A stretch of DNA of 64,000 nt. Source: Phenylobacterium immobile (ATCC 35973) (GTDB taxonomy: Bacteria > Pseudomonadota > Alphaproteobacteria > Caulobacterales > Caulobacteraceae). Each line of letters starts with the position of its first letter. The stretch's first letter is position 1. This document shows, one piece after another, positions 24,037 through 32,169 of this stretch. The DNA lies in NCBI RefSeq assembly GCF_001375595.1, contig NZ_CVJQ01000001.1:1116001-1180000 (forward strand), in the 5' to 3' direction. The notes under the pieces were generated by a model that had not been told where the DNA came from, made no database searches, and saw only the letters and a program-made list of their open reading frames with translations. Both the position numbers and the translations under genes were made by a program.

Positions 24037-25449
24037 TTAGGTTTGCGGCGCGAGCGGCGCGCCGTTGGTCGTCGGCAGCGGTATGACGTTGGCGGCTTCG
24101 GCCCGCGCGGCGGCCACGGCCTCGGCGGACATGCCGTTCACGTGGGCCACGAAGGGGCGGCGGGCGAGCAGCAGCAGGATGATGATGATCGGGGTGGCGA
24201 TCACCGACACGACCAGCAGCGAGTAACGCAGCGCCATCGGGTCGTGGAACACGAAGTCGGTCAACAGCGGCACCAAGAGCGGCACGAAGCCGATGCCGAT
24301 GCCGTTGGCGCAGAGCAGGTAGATGGCCACCGCCTGGGAACGCATGGCGGCCGGCGCCGCCAGGCTGACGCAAGGATGGGCGACGCCAAACGCCATGGAG
24401 AGGACCAGGGTGCGCAGCGCCGCGAGCGCCAGGGCGACGCCAGCGCTGTCGGTGATGAAGCCGTAGACGTTCATCGGCAGCATCACCAGGACGGCGACCA
24501 TGGCCACCAGGATGTTGGCGTCCTCACGGCCCCGCTTGCGCAGGTAGTCGGTGAGCGACCCCCCGAAGATGGCGCCCAGCGTCCCGCCGAACAGGGAGAA
24601 GAGTCCGATTGAGGCGCCGACCTGGGCGGGAGACAGGCCATAGGTGCGCATGAAGAAGGTGGGCGTCCAGGTGCCGACCCCGGAGAGTGCCGACAGCATG
24701 GCGAACCCCAGGATGGTGCACATGACCGCGCGCTTGCGGCCGACGATGTAGGCGCCGGCCTCGCCGATCGACAGCGCCTGCTTCTGGTGGGCGGCGATCC
24801 GGCGGACCGGCTCGCGCATGGTGAAGACGATCACCAGGCCCAGGATGACGCCCGGGATGGAGATGATCATGAAGGCCTGTTGCCACGGCTCGACGCTGCC
24901 CAGGAAGGGCAAGGTGATGGCGCCGCTTGCCGTCAGCACGGCCATCAGCAGGCCGCCCAGCAGGGTGGCGAGACCGCCGCCCAGGATGCCGCCGGCGGTG
25001 AACATGGAGACGGCGCGGCCGATCTTATCGCGGGGCACCAGGTCGTTGATGATCGAGACGCCGGCCGGGACCAGGGCGGCTTCGCCGAGGCCCACGCCCA
25101 TGCGCGCGGCGCCCAGGACGAAGATGTTCTTGGCCATGCCGAAGGCCGCGGTGCAGGCCGACCAGAAGAACATGCCGGCGAGGATGATGTGCTTGCGGTT
25201 CTTGCTGTCGGCCAGACGGGCGATCGGCAGGGAGACGGTCGAATAGAAGATGATGAAGGCCGGACCGATCATCAGGCCGATCTGGGTGTCGCTGATCTGC
25301 AGCGTCTCCTTGATCGGGTCGATGACGAGGGCGACGAACCCGCGGTCGAAGAAGGAGACACCGTTGGAGATGGCGAGCAGGATGACGACGTACCAGGCGC
25401 CCTTGACGCCCTTGAAGGGCTCGGCTGCGGGGGGGCTCTTGTCATTCAC
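24037..25449 (-). CDS. MFS transporter, tandem paralogue 2 of 3
   Basis: A 470-residue, 12-segment permease with the same opening (FKGVKGAWYVVILLAISNGV, SFFDRGFVALVIDPIKETLQ), the loop RLADSKNRKHIILAG and the centre ALSGVGTWTPTFFMRTYGLS. All three copies keep the acidic/basic residues DRG and DPIKE in the first helix region, implying a shared transport mechanism. It is tightly packed with the neighbours (13-15 bp gaps) and so cotranscribed. The divergence between copies is large enough for different specificities. Confidence 0.85.
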   Translation of the reverse strand: MNDKSPPAAEPFKGVKGAWYVVILLAISNGVSFFDRGFVALVIDPIKETLQISDTQIGLMIGPAFIIFYSTVSLPIARLADSKNRKHIILAGMFFWSACTAAFGMAKNIFVLGAARMGVGLGEAALVPAGVSIINDLVPRDKIGRAVSMFTAGGILGGGLATLLGGLLMAVLTASGAITLPFLGSVEPWQQAFMIISIPGVILGLVIVFTMREPVRRIAAHQKQALSIGEAGAYIVGRKRAVMCTILGFAMLSALSGVGTWTPTFFMRTYGLSPAQVGASIGLFSLFGGTLGAIFGGSLTDYLRKRGREDANILVAMVAVLVMLPMNVYGFITDSAGVALALAALRTLVLSMAFGVAHPCVSLAAPAAMRSQAVAIYLLCANGIGIGFVPLLVPLLTDFVFHDPMALRYSLLVVSVIATPIIIILLLLARRPFVAHVNGMSAEAVAAARAEAANVIPLPTTNGAPLAPQT

Positions 25450-25462
25450 AGCAGTTTCTCCA

Positions 25463-26902
25463 TCAGGATTTCTGCGGAAGCGGCGTCAGCGTCATGCCGC
25501 CTTGCAGGGACGCGGGCGGCGAGATTGCGGCGGCGTAGGCGACAAGGGCGGCGTCATTGGCGGCCGCCATGGCCGTGACGTGGGCGACGAAGGGCTTGCG
25601 TGCGTACAGCAGGAGGCCCGCCATCAGCGGCGTGGCCGCCACCGAGACGATGAGCAGCGAGTAACGCAGCGCTAGCGGATCGTGGAAGACGTAGTCGTTC
25701 AGCAACGGGACGATGACCGGGATCATGCCGATGCCGATGGCGTTGGCGCAGAGCAGGTAGATGGCGACGGCCTGGGAGCGCATGTTGGCCGGCGCCGCCA
25801 GGCTGACGCAGGGGTGGGCGACGCCGTAGGCGAGGGACAGGACCATCCCGCGCAACGCCGCCAGGACCAGGGCGGTGACCGGATCATCGGTGATCCAGCC
25901 GAAGATGTTGCAGGGCAGGACCAGAAGGATCGTGCCCGCGCCGATCAGGATGTTGGCGTCCTCGCGGCCGCGCTTGCGCAGATAGTCGGTGATCGCCCCG
26001 CCGGCGACGGCGCCCAGGACGCCGGAGAGAAGGCCGAACAGACCGATGGCCGCGCCCACCTGGGCCGGCGACAGCCCATAGGTGCGCATGAAGAAGGTGG
26101 GCGTCCAGGTGGCGACGCCGGCCTGGGCCGAGAGCATGGCGAAGCCCAGGATGGTGCAGAGGACCGCGCGCTTGTGGGCGAAGATGTAGCCGACCGCCTC
26201 GCGCATGGAGAGCGAGGCCTTCTGGTGGGCGGCGATGCGGCGCATCGGCTCGCCCATGGTGAAGAGAATGACCAGGCCCAGGATGACGCCTGGGATCGAG
26301 ATGATCAGGAAGGCCTGCTGCCAGGGTTCGACCCGGCCGATGAGGGGCAGGTGGATATCGCCGACGCCGACCAGCCAGGCGTAGATGAAGCCGCCGGCGA
26401 GGCCCGAGAGCGCGCCGCCCAGCATGCCGCCGGCGGTGAACATCGAGACGGCGCGGCCGATCTTCTCACGCGGGACCATGTCATTGATGATCGAGATGCC
26501 GGCGGGGACAAGGGCGGCCTCGCCCAGGCCCACGCCCATGCGGGCCGCGCCGAGGACGAAGATGTTGCGGGCCATGCCGAACGCGGCCGTGCAGGCCGAC
26601 CAGAAGAACATGCCCGACAGGATGATGTGCTTGCGATTCTTGCTGTCGGCGAGCCGGGCGATCGGCAGGGAGACCGACGAGTAGAAGATGATGAAAGCCG
26701 GGCCGATCATCAGGCCGATCTGCGTGTCGGTGACATGCAGGCTGTCCTTGATCGGATCGATCACCAGGGACACGAACCCGCGATCGAAGAACGAGACCGC
26801 GTTGGACAGCGCCAGCAGGATGACCACGTACCAGGCGCCCTTGACGCCCTTGAACGCGCCGCCGAGCGGCGTGTCGGATGCGGCTTGGACCTTGTCCGTC
26901 AT
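25463..26902 (-). CDS. MFS transporter, tandem paralogue 1 of 3
   Basis: A 479-residue, 12-segment permease, first of the three paralogues in transcription order. Shared blocks are FKGVKGAWYVVILLALSNAV, SFFDRGFVSLVIDPIKDSLH, TDTQIGLMIGPAFIIFYSSV and WTPTFFMRTYGLSPAQVGAA. It overlaps the end of the Bcr-type exporter gene by four bases (start 26902 against stop 26899), so translation is probably coupled. Import or exchange of pathway compounds is likely given the company of a hydrolase; the substrate cannot be named. Confidence 0.85.
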   Translation of the reverse strand: MTDKVQAASDTPLGGAFKGVKGAWYVVILLALSNAVSFFDRGFVSLVIDPIKDSLHVTDTQIGLMIGPAFIIFYSSVSLPIARLADSKNRKHIILSGMFFWSACTAAFGMARNIFVLGAARMGVGLGEAALVPAGISIINDMVPREKIGRAVSMFTAGGMLGGALSGLAGGFIYAWLVGVGDIHLPLIGRVEPWQQAFLIISIPGVILGLVILFTMGEPMRRIAAHQKASLSMREAVGYIFAHKRAVLCTILGFAMLSAQAGVATWTPTFFMRTYGLSPAQVGAAIGLFGLLSGVLGAVAGGAITDYLRKRGREDANILIGAGTILLVLPCNIFGWITDDPVTALVLAALRGMVLSLAYGVAHPCVSLAAPANMRSQAVAIYLLCANAIGIGMIPVIVPLLNDYVFHDPLALRYSLLIVSVAATPLMAGLLLYARKPFVAHVTAMAAANDAALVAYAAAISPPASLQGGMTLTPLPQKS

Positions 26903-28161
26903 TGCAGTTCCTCGACCAGGATGTCTTCCGGCGCGGTGTCAGCGGCGGAGCGCCCGCCCGGCCTGGCCAGGCGGGGGGAGCGTGTGAAAGCGTAGAGCGC
27001 CGCGGCGCTGCCAATGCTGCAAGTCAGCATGGTGACCGCCATTTCGCCCATGGCGCCTGCCCCGAAGGCGCCGATGAAAGCCGCGCTCGCGCCGCCGAAG
27101 GCGAAGCTGGCCGCGCCGAGCACCGCCGAGGCCGAGCCGGCGCGCGTGTGATCAAGGGCCAGCGCCAGGGCCGAGGCGTTGCTTTGGATCAGGCCCAGCG
27201 GCGCCATGGTCAGCAGCAGCGGCGGATAAATGGCCCACAGCGTGCCGGCGAAGGTCGTGGCCAGCACCAGCCACAGGGCCGCGGCGATCGTCGCGCCGGT
27301 GGCGTATTTCAGAACCTGCTTCGAAGAGAAATGGCGCAGCAGGATGTGATTGAGTTGGTTCGAGGCGATCACCGAGAAGGCGATCGCGCCGAAGAACAGG
27401 CCGAACCTTTCCGGTGGGATCCCGAAGCGCTCGATCAGCAGGTTGGGCGCAGAGGAGACATAGGCGAAGGCGCTGCCGACGCTGAGGGCGCAAGCCAGGG
27501 CGTAGCCGGCGAACACGCGATTGCCGAGCAGCGAGCGATAGGCGTCAAGCGGGCTTTCCGAGACCGCCTGCAGACGGGTGACCTCGGAGCGGCTTTCCTT
27601 GAGGAAGATCGCCGTCGCCAAGCCGATGACCAGGCCGAAGGCGGCGAGGACAACGAAGATTCCGCGCCAGCCCGTGACGCTGAGCAGCAGTCCGCCCAGG
27701 AGCGGCGCGGCGATCGGGGCGACGCCCATCACCAGGGCGAGCGAGGAGAAGATGCGGGCGCTGTCGTCGGCGTCGAAGCGATCAGCGACGACGGCGCGGG
27801 CGACGACAATGGCGGCGCAACCGCCCAGAGCCTGGGCGAAACGGCCCGCCAGCAGGATGTTCATGGTGGGCGCCACGGCGCACAGGACGGAGGCGGCGAC
27901 GAAGATCACAACGCCGATGGCCACCGGCGGCCGGCGACCCCAGCGGTCGGACGCCGGGCCGTAGATCAGCTGGCCGACAGCCAGGCCGATGAGGAAGACG
28001 CTGAGAGTCGCCTGGGCGGCGGCCGGCCCCGCCTTCAGGTCGTGGACCAGGGTCGGTACGCTCGGCAGATACATATCGATCGACATGGGCGCGAAGGCGG
28101 TCATGGCTCCGAGGAGCAGGACCAGGCCGACGGTACGACGCCCCTTGGGCACAACGTTCAC
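26899..28161 (-). CDS. Bcr/CflA-type MFS exporter
   Basis: A 420-residue DHA1-type MFS protein. Typical features are APMSIDMYLPSVPTLVHDL in helix 1, YGPASDRWGRRPPVAIG as the loop 2-3 signature, RFAQALGGCAAIVVARAVVAD and the motif C-like GVAPIAAPLLGGLL. The family expels bicyclomycin, chloramphenicol and other small molecules by proton antiport. It begins at a GTG (28161) with CGGAG upstream and is the promoter-proximal gene of the five-gene leftward operon, about 70 bp after a candidate operator. It is homologous to the exporter at 49157. Confidence 0.85.
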   Translation of the reverse strand: MNVVPKGRRTVGLVLLLGAMTAFAPMSIDMYLPSVPTLVHDLKAGPAAAQATLSVFLIGLAVGQLIYGPASDRWGRRPPVAIGVVIFVAASVLCAVAPTMNILLAGRFAQALGGCAAIVVARAVVADRFDADDSARIFSSLALVMGVAPIAAPLLGGLLLSVTGWRGIFVVLAAFGLVIGLATAIFLKESRSEVTRLQAVSESPLDAYRSLLGNRVFAGYALACALSVGSAFAYVSSAPNLLIERFGIPPERFGLFFGAIAFSVIASNQLNHILLRHFSSKQVLKYATGATIAAALWLVLATTFAGTLWAIYPPLLLTMAPLGLIQSNASALALALDHTRAGSASAVLGAASFAFGGASAAFIGAFGAGAMGEMAVTMLTCSIGSAAALYAFTRSPRLARPGGRSAADTAPEDILVEELQ

Positions 28162-28231
28162 ACTTAACTCCGGCTGTGAGTTCGGAACCTCTCACCGGGT
28201 CGGCGAGGCAGGTACGGCGCTCGCAGTAAAT

Positions 28232-28247
28232 GATCTAAGATTATATC
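28232..28247. promoter_or_regulatory. Candidate operator, transporter/hydrolase operon
   Basis: GATCTAAGATTATATC fits GRTATA-N4-TATAYC with one mismatch; with flanks it is TGATCTAA-GA-TTATATCA (28231-28248). It lies about 70 bp upstream of the GTG at 28161, in an AT-rich patch typical of a promoter. Confidence 0.55.
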
Positions 28248-28260
28248 ATTGTGATGCATC

Positions 28261-28284
28261 GCCGGGCGCCCGAGGACGCCCGGC
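28261..28284 (-). terminator. Hairpin after the SDR gene
   Basis: GCCGGGCG (28261-28268) and CGCCCGGC (28277-28284) give an 8-bp perfect stem ten bases after the SDR stop at 28294. No T-run follows, so it may be a weak terminator. Confidence 0.4.
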
Positions 28285-28293
28285 GTCTGCAAA

Positions 28294-29142
28294 TTAGGCC
28301 GTCTCTAATTCGGGGAAGTCGGTGGCCGAACCCATGGCTTGCCAGGTCTTCCAATTGGCCAGTCGCGCCTCGGTGATGGCGATGGCGTTCTTGGTCGCGG
28401 CGTCGCCGAAGACGATGCGCAGGGGCGGTTCCTCCATGTCGCAGATCTGAAGGAGCGCCTGGGCGGCGCGCTCGGGATCGCCAGCCTGGCCGGACATGGT
28501 GCGCATCCGTTCGCGCTGCGGCGTCAGGAACTCATAGGGCTCCATGCGCTCCGAGCGGATCATGCTCTGGTCGCCGGCCCAGTCGGTGCGGAAGGCGCCG
28601 GGCTGGATGATGGTCATCTTGACGCCGAAAGGCGCGAGTTCGCCGGCCATACCTTCACTCAGGCCTTCCAGCGCCCACTTGCTGGCGCAGTACATGCCCA
28701 GGCTCGGGAAGCCGCCGACGCCGGCGACGGACGAGATCTGCACGATGTGGCCGGACTTGCGTTCGCGCATCGACGGCAGGATCGCCTGCATCAGCCAGAT
28801 CACGCCGAAGAAGTTGACTTCCATCTGGTGGCGGACCTCGGCCTCGGTGTTTTCTTCAAGGGCGCCGTCCAGGCCATAGCCGGCGTTGTTGACCAGGACG
28901 TCGATCTTGCCGAAGGCGGCCAGGGCGGCCTCGGCGGTGGGGACGATGGTGTCCTTGGCGGTGACGTCCAGCGGCAGAACCACCAGGCGGTCCTTGCCAT
29001 ACTGGGCGAGCGACGACAGCGAGGCGACATTGCGCGCCGTGGCGATCACCTCGTCGCCTGCCTCCAGAGCCGCCTTGGCGAAGCTGTAGCCCAGGCCCCG
29101 TGACGCCCCCGTGATCATCCAAGTCTTCTGTGCGCGCGGCAT
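28294..29142 (-). CDS. Short-chain dehydrogenase/reductase
   Basis: A 282-residue classical-type SDR: TGASRGLG cofactor loop near residue 11, VNNAGYG, catalytic Ser in QISSVAGVGG and YCASK with Tyr and Lys, then IIQPGAFRTD. The first loop has an arginine two residues after the Ala, consistent with NADP(H) preference. The start is taken at the ATG at 29142 with GGAGA upstream; the frame stays open further but runs antisense to the reductase on the other strand. A candidate operator lies 15 bp upstream. The substrate is an unknown alcohol or ketone. Confidence 0.85.
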   Translation of the reverse strand: MPRAQKTWMITGASRGLGYSFAKAALEAGDEVIATARNVASLSSLAQYGKDRLVVLPLDVTAKDTIVPTAEAALAAFGKIDVLVNNAGYGLDGALEENTEAEVRHQMEVNFFGVIWLMQAILPSMRERKSGHIVQISSVAGVGGFPSLGMYCASKWALEGLSEGMAGELAPFGVKMTIIQPGAFRTDWAGDQSMIRSERMEPYEFLTPQRERMRTMSGQAGDPERAAQALLQICDMEEPPLRIVFGDAATKNAIAITEARLANWKTWQAMGSATDFPELETA

Positions 29143-29156
29143 AACCGTCTCCAATT

Positions 29157-29172
29157 GATTTATAGTTATACC
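29157..29172. promoter_or_regulatory. Candidate operator between divergent SDR and AKR genes
   Basis: GATTTATAGTTATACC fits GRTATA-N4-TATAYC with one mismatch, the right half being perfect. It starts 15 bp upstream of the SDR start codon and is 122 bp upstream of the reductase start, so repression of the SDR would be direct. Confidence 0.5.
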
Positions 29173-29293
29173 ATTAGTAGGGAGACTGAACTTGTCAAAG
29201 GGTGCTTCGGCGGCCCGCCGCCCAATCCCTTCGGCGCCTGCTTTTCGTGTCATCACCGGTCGCCCGCGCGGCGCCGCCAATAAGGAATCTCGC

Positions 29294-30316
29294 ATGCAGT
29301 ACGCTCGCCTCGGCGAATCCGGCTTGATCGTGTCGCGTATCGCGCTGGGCACGATGACTTTCATCCTGAAGGAGGAGAACGCGCGCATTCCAGGGCTCGC
29401 CAAGGTGGGCCAGGACATGGCCGACGACATGGTCGCCCGCTCGCTGGACGCGGGCGTCAACTTCTTCAACTCCGCCGATGTCTATTCTTCAGGCGAATCG
29501 GAAGTGATGCTGGGCAAGGCTCTGGGCGTACGCCGCAAGGACGCGGTGATCGCCACGAAGCTCGCCAATCGCATGGAGCCCAACCTGATCAGCGTCGGCC
29601 TGTCGCGCCGCTGGATCGTGCGCGCCGCCGAGGAATCGCTGAAGCGCCTGGGCACCGACTACATCGACGTCTACCTCTTCCATAAGATCGACCCCTACAC
29701 GCCGATGGAAGAGACCCTGGCGGCGGTCGAGCAGCTCGTGAAGGACGGCAAGGTCCGTTACGTCGGCTTTTCGAACTGGCCTGCGTGGATGACGGCCAAG
29801 GCGGTCGAGATTCAGAAGCAGCGGCAATATACGCCCTTCACCGCCGGCGAGGTCTACTATTCGCTGGTCGGCCGGGACGTCGAAAACGACACCGTGCCTC
29901 AGGCGCTGGACGCCGGCATCGGCCTGACGCCTTGGAGCCCCCTGGCGGGCGGTCTTCTGTCGGGCAAGTACGCCGCCGGCGAGAGCGGCCGTCTCAACAC
30001 CTTTGAGATCGCCCCCGTCGACCCGCAAGTGGCGGACGCCACGATCATCGCGCTGAAGCAGGTGGCGGAGGCTCGCGGCGCCACGCCGGCCCAGGTGGCG
30101 ATCGCGTGGCTCCTGACCAAGCCCGCGGTGTCGAGCGTGATCATCGGCGCAAACAAGCCGCAGCAGCTCGATGACAACATCGCCGCCGCCGATGTGCAGC
30201 TCACGGCGGAGGACATCGCGCGCCTAGAGGCGGCGTCGCCGGCGGCCAAGCCGTTCCCGATCTGGATGATGGCTCGCGGCCGCGACCCGAAGATCGTCGA
30301 AGCGCTGGGGTACTAG
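29294..30316 (+). CDS. Aldo-keto reductase
   Basis: A 340-residue AKR barrel with opening MQYARLGESGLIVSRIALGT, active-site NFFNSADVYSSGESE (Asp and Tyr), VIATKLAN (Lys) and VYLFHKIDPYTPME (His), so the full tetrad is present. The cofactor segment is SVIIGANKPQQLDDNI. AAGGAA precedes the ATG at 29294; longer in-frame starts lack a ribosome-binding site. It is divergent from the SDR at 28294-29142 and probably works in the same catabolic regulon as an NADPH-dependent carbonyl reductase or its reverse. Confidence 0.9.
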   Translation: MQYARLGESGLIVSRIALGTMTFILKEENARIPGLAKVGQDMADDMVARSLDAGVNFFNSADVYSSGESEVMLGKALGVRRKDAVIATKLANRMEPNLISVGLSRRWIVRAAEESLKRLGTDYIDVYLFHKIDPYTPMEETLAAVEQLVKDGKVRYVGFSNWPAWMTAKAVEIQKQRQYTPFTAGEVYYSLVGRDVENDTVPQALDAGIGLTPWSPLAGGLLSGKYAAGESGRLNTFEIAPVDPQVADATIIALKQVAEARGATPAQVAIAWLLTKPAVSSVIIGANKPQQLDDNIAAADVQLTAEDIARLEAASPAAKPFPIWMMARGRDPKIVEALGY

Positions 30317-30326
30317 GCTTAGATAT

Positions 30327-30359
30327 CCATCGACCCTGGGTTCGCCCCAGGGTCGATGG
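30327..30359 (+). terminator. Strong hairpin after the AKR gene
   Basis: CCATCGACCCTGGG (30327-30340) and CCCAGGGTCGATGG (30346-30359) are perfect 14-bp arms with a 5-nt loop, starting 11 bp after the reductase stop. The T-run is poor, but stem strength and position support transcription termination. Confidence 0.65.
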
Positions 30360-30480
30360 TCTGTATAAATCGCGCGCCAAAACCGGGCTTGTTCAACGTC
30401 GCCGCCTCGACGTCTTCTGATCCATCAGGTGTTCATGGGTCGCCGGGACAAGCCCGGCGATGACGGACTAGAAGTTTTGC

Positions 30481-31248
30481 TCAGCCGACGTCGTTGGATC
30501 CACCGTCGACGGCCATGATCTGCGCGGTCATGAAGGAGGCGTCTTCGGAGGCCAGGAACAGGACGGCGCGGGCGATTTCGGCGCCGTCGGCGATGCGGCC
30601 CATGGGCTGGTTCTTGGTCACCATGGCTTCGACGCCCGGCACGCGGGCCATCCAGCGGGCCATCATCTCGGAGTGGGTGGCGCCGGGACTGATGGCGTTG
30701 ACGCGGATGTTCTGGCTGGCGAACTCCTTGGCCGCGGACTTGGTCAGGGCGTCGAGGCCCGCCTTGCTGGCGGCGTAGGCCGAACCGCCGGGCGAACCCC
30801 GCGAGGCGCCGCCGGTGGTGTTGATGATCGCGCCGCCGCCGCTCGCGAGGATGGCGGGGATTTCGTACTTCATCGACAGGAAGCATCCCGTCAGATTCAC
30901 CGCGATGATCTGGTTGAAGATCTCCTCGTCCTCGACGGGAATCGGGTGGCCGGAGCGGCCGAGGCCGGCGTTGTTGAAGGCGATGTCGAGGCGGCCGAAC
31001 TTCGCCATAGTTTCATCGACCATCCGCTTGCAGTCGGGGGACCTGGCGACGTCGGTTTCCACATAGAGCGCCTGGACGCCGTAGGATTCGATCCCCTTGC
31101 AGACGTCCAGGCTCTGGTCGCGGCGGCGGGCGGCGACCACGACGTTCGCGCCCTCCTTGGCGAACTCCATGGCCGTGTCCTTGCCGATCCCGCTGGAGGC
31201 GCCCGTGATGAGGACGACCTTGCCTTCAAACCGCTTCCTCTTGCTCAT
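30481..31248 (-). CDS. Short-chain dehydrogenase/reductase, tandem paralogue
   Basis: A 255-residue classical SDR: VVLITGASSGIGKDTAMEFA, VVAARRRDQS (arginines after the second strand favour NADP), NNAGLGRSG, INTTGGASRG (Ser region reads TTGG) and YAASK. It ends AQIMAVDGGSNDVG, the typical C-terminus. It is about two-thirds identical by eye to the next SDR upstream; the two are a tandem duplication 46 bp apart in one unit. GGGGGA precedes the ATG at 31248. The IINTTGGAS segment replaces the usual catalytic-serine SS by TT/GGAS, worth checking. Confidence 0.85.
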   Translation of the reverse strand: MSKRKRFEGKVVLITGASSGIGKDTAMEFAKEGANVVVAARRRDQSLDVCKGIESYGVQALYVETDVARSPDCKRMVDETMAKFGRLDIAFNNAGLGRSGHPIPVEDEEIFNQIIAVNLTGCFLSMKYEIPAILASGGGAIINTTGGASRGSPGGSAYAASKAGLDALTKSAAKEFASQNIRVNAISPGATHSEMMARWMARVPGVEAMVTKNQPMGRIADGAEIARAVLFLASEDASFMTAQIMAVDGGSNDVG

Positions 31249-31294
31249 CGCGCGTCCCCCGAACTCATGATCGTGATTGGTCAGATCTGCGGCT

Positions 31295-32065
31295 TCAGCC
31301 GCCGTCGTAGGCGCCGCCATCGACGGCCATCAGCTGGCCGGTCATGAAGGACGCGTCGTCGGAGGCCAGGAACAGCACGGCGCGGGCGATCTCGATCCCG
31401 TCGGCGATGCGGCCCATCGGCTGGCCCTGGGTTACGCGCTCGGCGACCCCGGGCACGCGGGCCATCCAGCGCGACATCATCTCGGAGTGGGTGGCGCCCG
31501 GGCAGATGGCGTTCACGCGGATGTTCTGGCCCGCGTACTCCTTGGCGGCGCACTTGGTGAGGACCTGCAGGCCGCCCTTGCTGGCGCCATAGACGCTGGA
31601 GCCCGCGCCGCCCTTGAGCCCGCCCGTCGACGAGGTGTTGATGATCGCGCCGCCGCCGCTCGCGAGGATCGCCGGGATCTCATACTTCATGGAGAGGAAG
31701 CAGCCGGTGAGGTTGACGGCGATCAACTGGTCCCAGACGTCTTCGTCTTCGTCCGCCACGGGCACGCCTGAACGGCCAAGCCCGGCGTTGTTGAAGGCGA
31801 TGTCGAGCCGTCCGAACCGCTTCATGGTCTCCTCGACCATCCGCCGGCAGTCAGCGGATTTGGAAACGTCGGTCTCCACGTAGAGCGCCTCGGCGCCCAG
31901 CGCCTCCAGCTCGGCCACGACCTCCATGCTCTGATCGCGGCGCCGCGCGCAGACGACGACTGAGGCGCCTTCCTTGGCGAACTCGATCGCCGTGTCGCGG
32001 CCGATGCCGCTAGAGGCGCCCGTAATCAGCGCGACCTTGCCGTCAAACCGCTTTTTTTCGCTCAT
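31295..32065 (-). CDS. Short-chain dehydrogenase/reductase, tandem paralogue
   Basis: A 256-residue classical SDR: VALITGASSGIGRDTAIEFA, VVCARRRDQS, NNAGLGRSG, INTSSTGGLKG with the catalytic Ser, YGASKGG, and AICPGATHSEMMSRWMARVP, which it shares almost word for word with the downstream paralogue. GGGGAG precedes the ATG at 32065. It is first in the two-gene unit, divergent from the MATE exporter, with a degenerate copy of the regulon palindrome about 50 bp upstream. It likely oxidises a hydroxyl or reduces a keto group of a pathway intermediate. Confidence 0.88.
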   Translation of the reverse strand: MSEKKRFDGKVALITGASSGIGRDTAIEFAKEGASVVVCARRRDQSMEVVAELEALGAEALYVETDVSKSADCRRMVEETMKRFGRLDIAFNNAGLGRSGVPVADEDEDVWDQLIAVNLTGCFLSMKYEIPAILASGGGAIINTSSTGGLKGGAGSSVYGASKGGLQVLTKCAAKEYAGQNIRVNAICPGATHSEMMSRWMARVPGVAERVTQGQPMGRIADGIEIARAVLFLASDDASFMTGQLMAVDGGAYDGG

Positions 32066-32116
32066 CGAACGCTCCCCGCTGAGGATGTGTGTGGGCCTGG
32101 GCCTAAAACACATATT

Positions 32117-32132
32117 GATATAAGAATAGGAC
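32117..32132. promoter_or_regulatory. Possible degenerate operator (half-site) between SDR pair and MATE gene
   Basis: GATATAAGAATAGGAC keeps a perfect left half (GATATA) of GRTATA-N4-TATAYC, but the right half has three mismatches. Listed because of its location between two divergent start regions of the same gene neighbourhood. Confidence 0.25.
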
Positions 32133-32169
32133 TATAGACCTTAGCCAGCGACGGGTGGCGAGGGGTTCT

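Noticed and set aside
30360-30480. Possible small gene or RNA between the AKR and SDR genes
   Set aside because: Only the strong terminator-like hairpin just to the left is seen; the short frames lack start signals.
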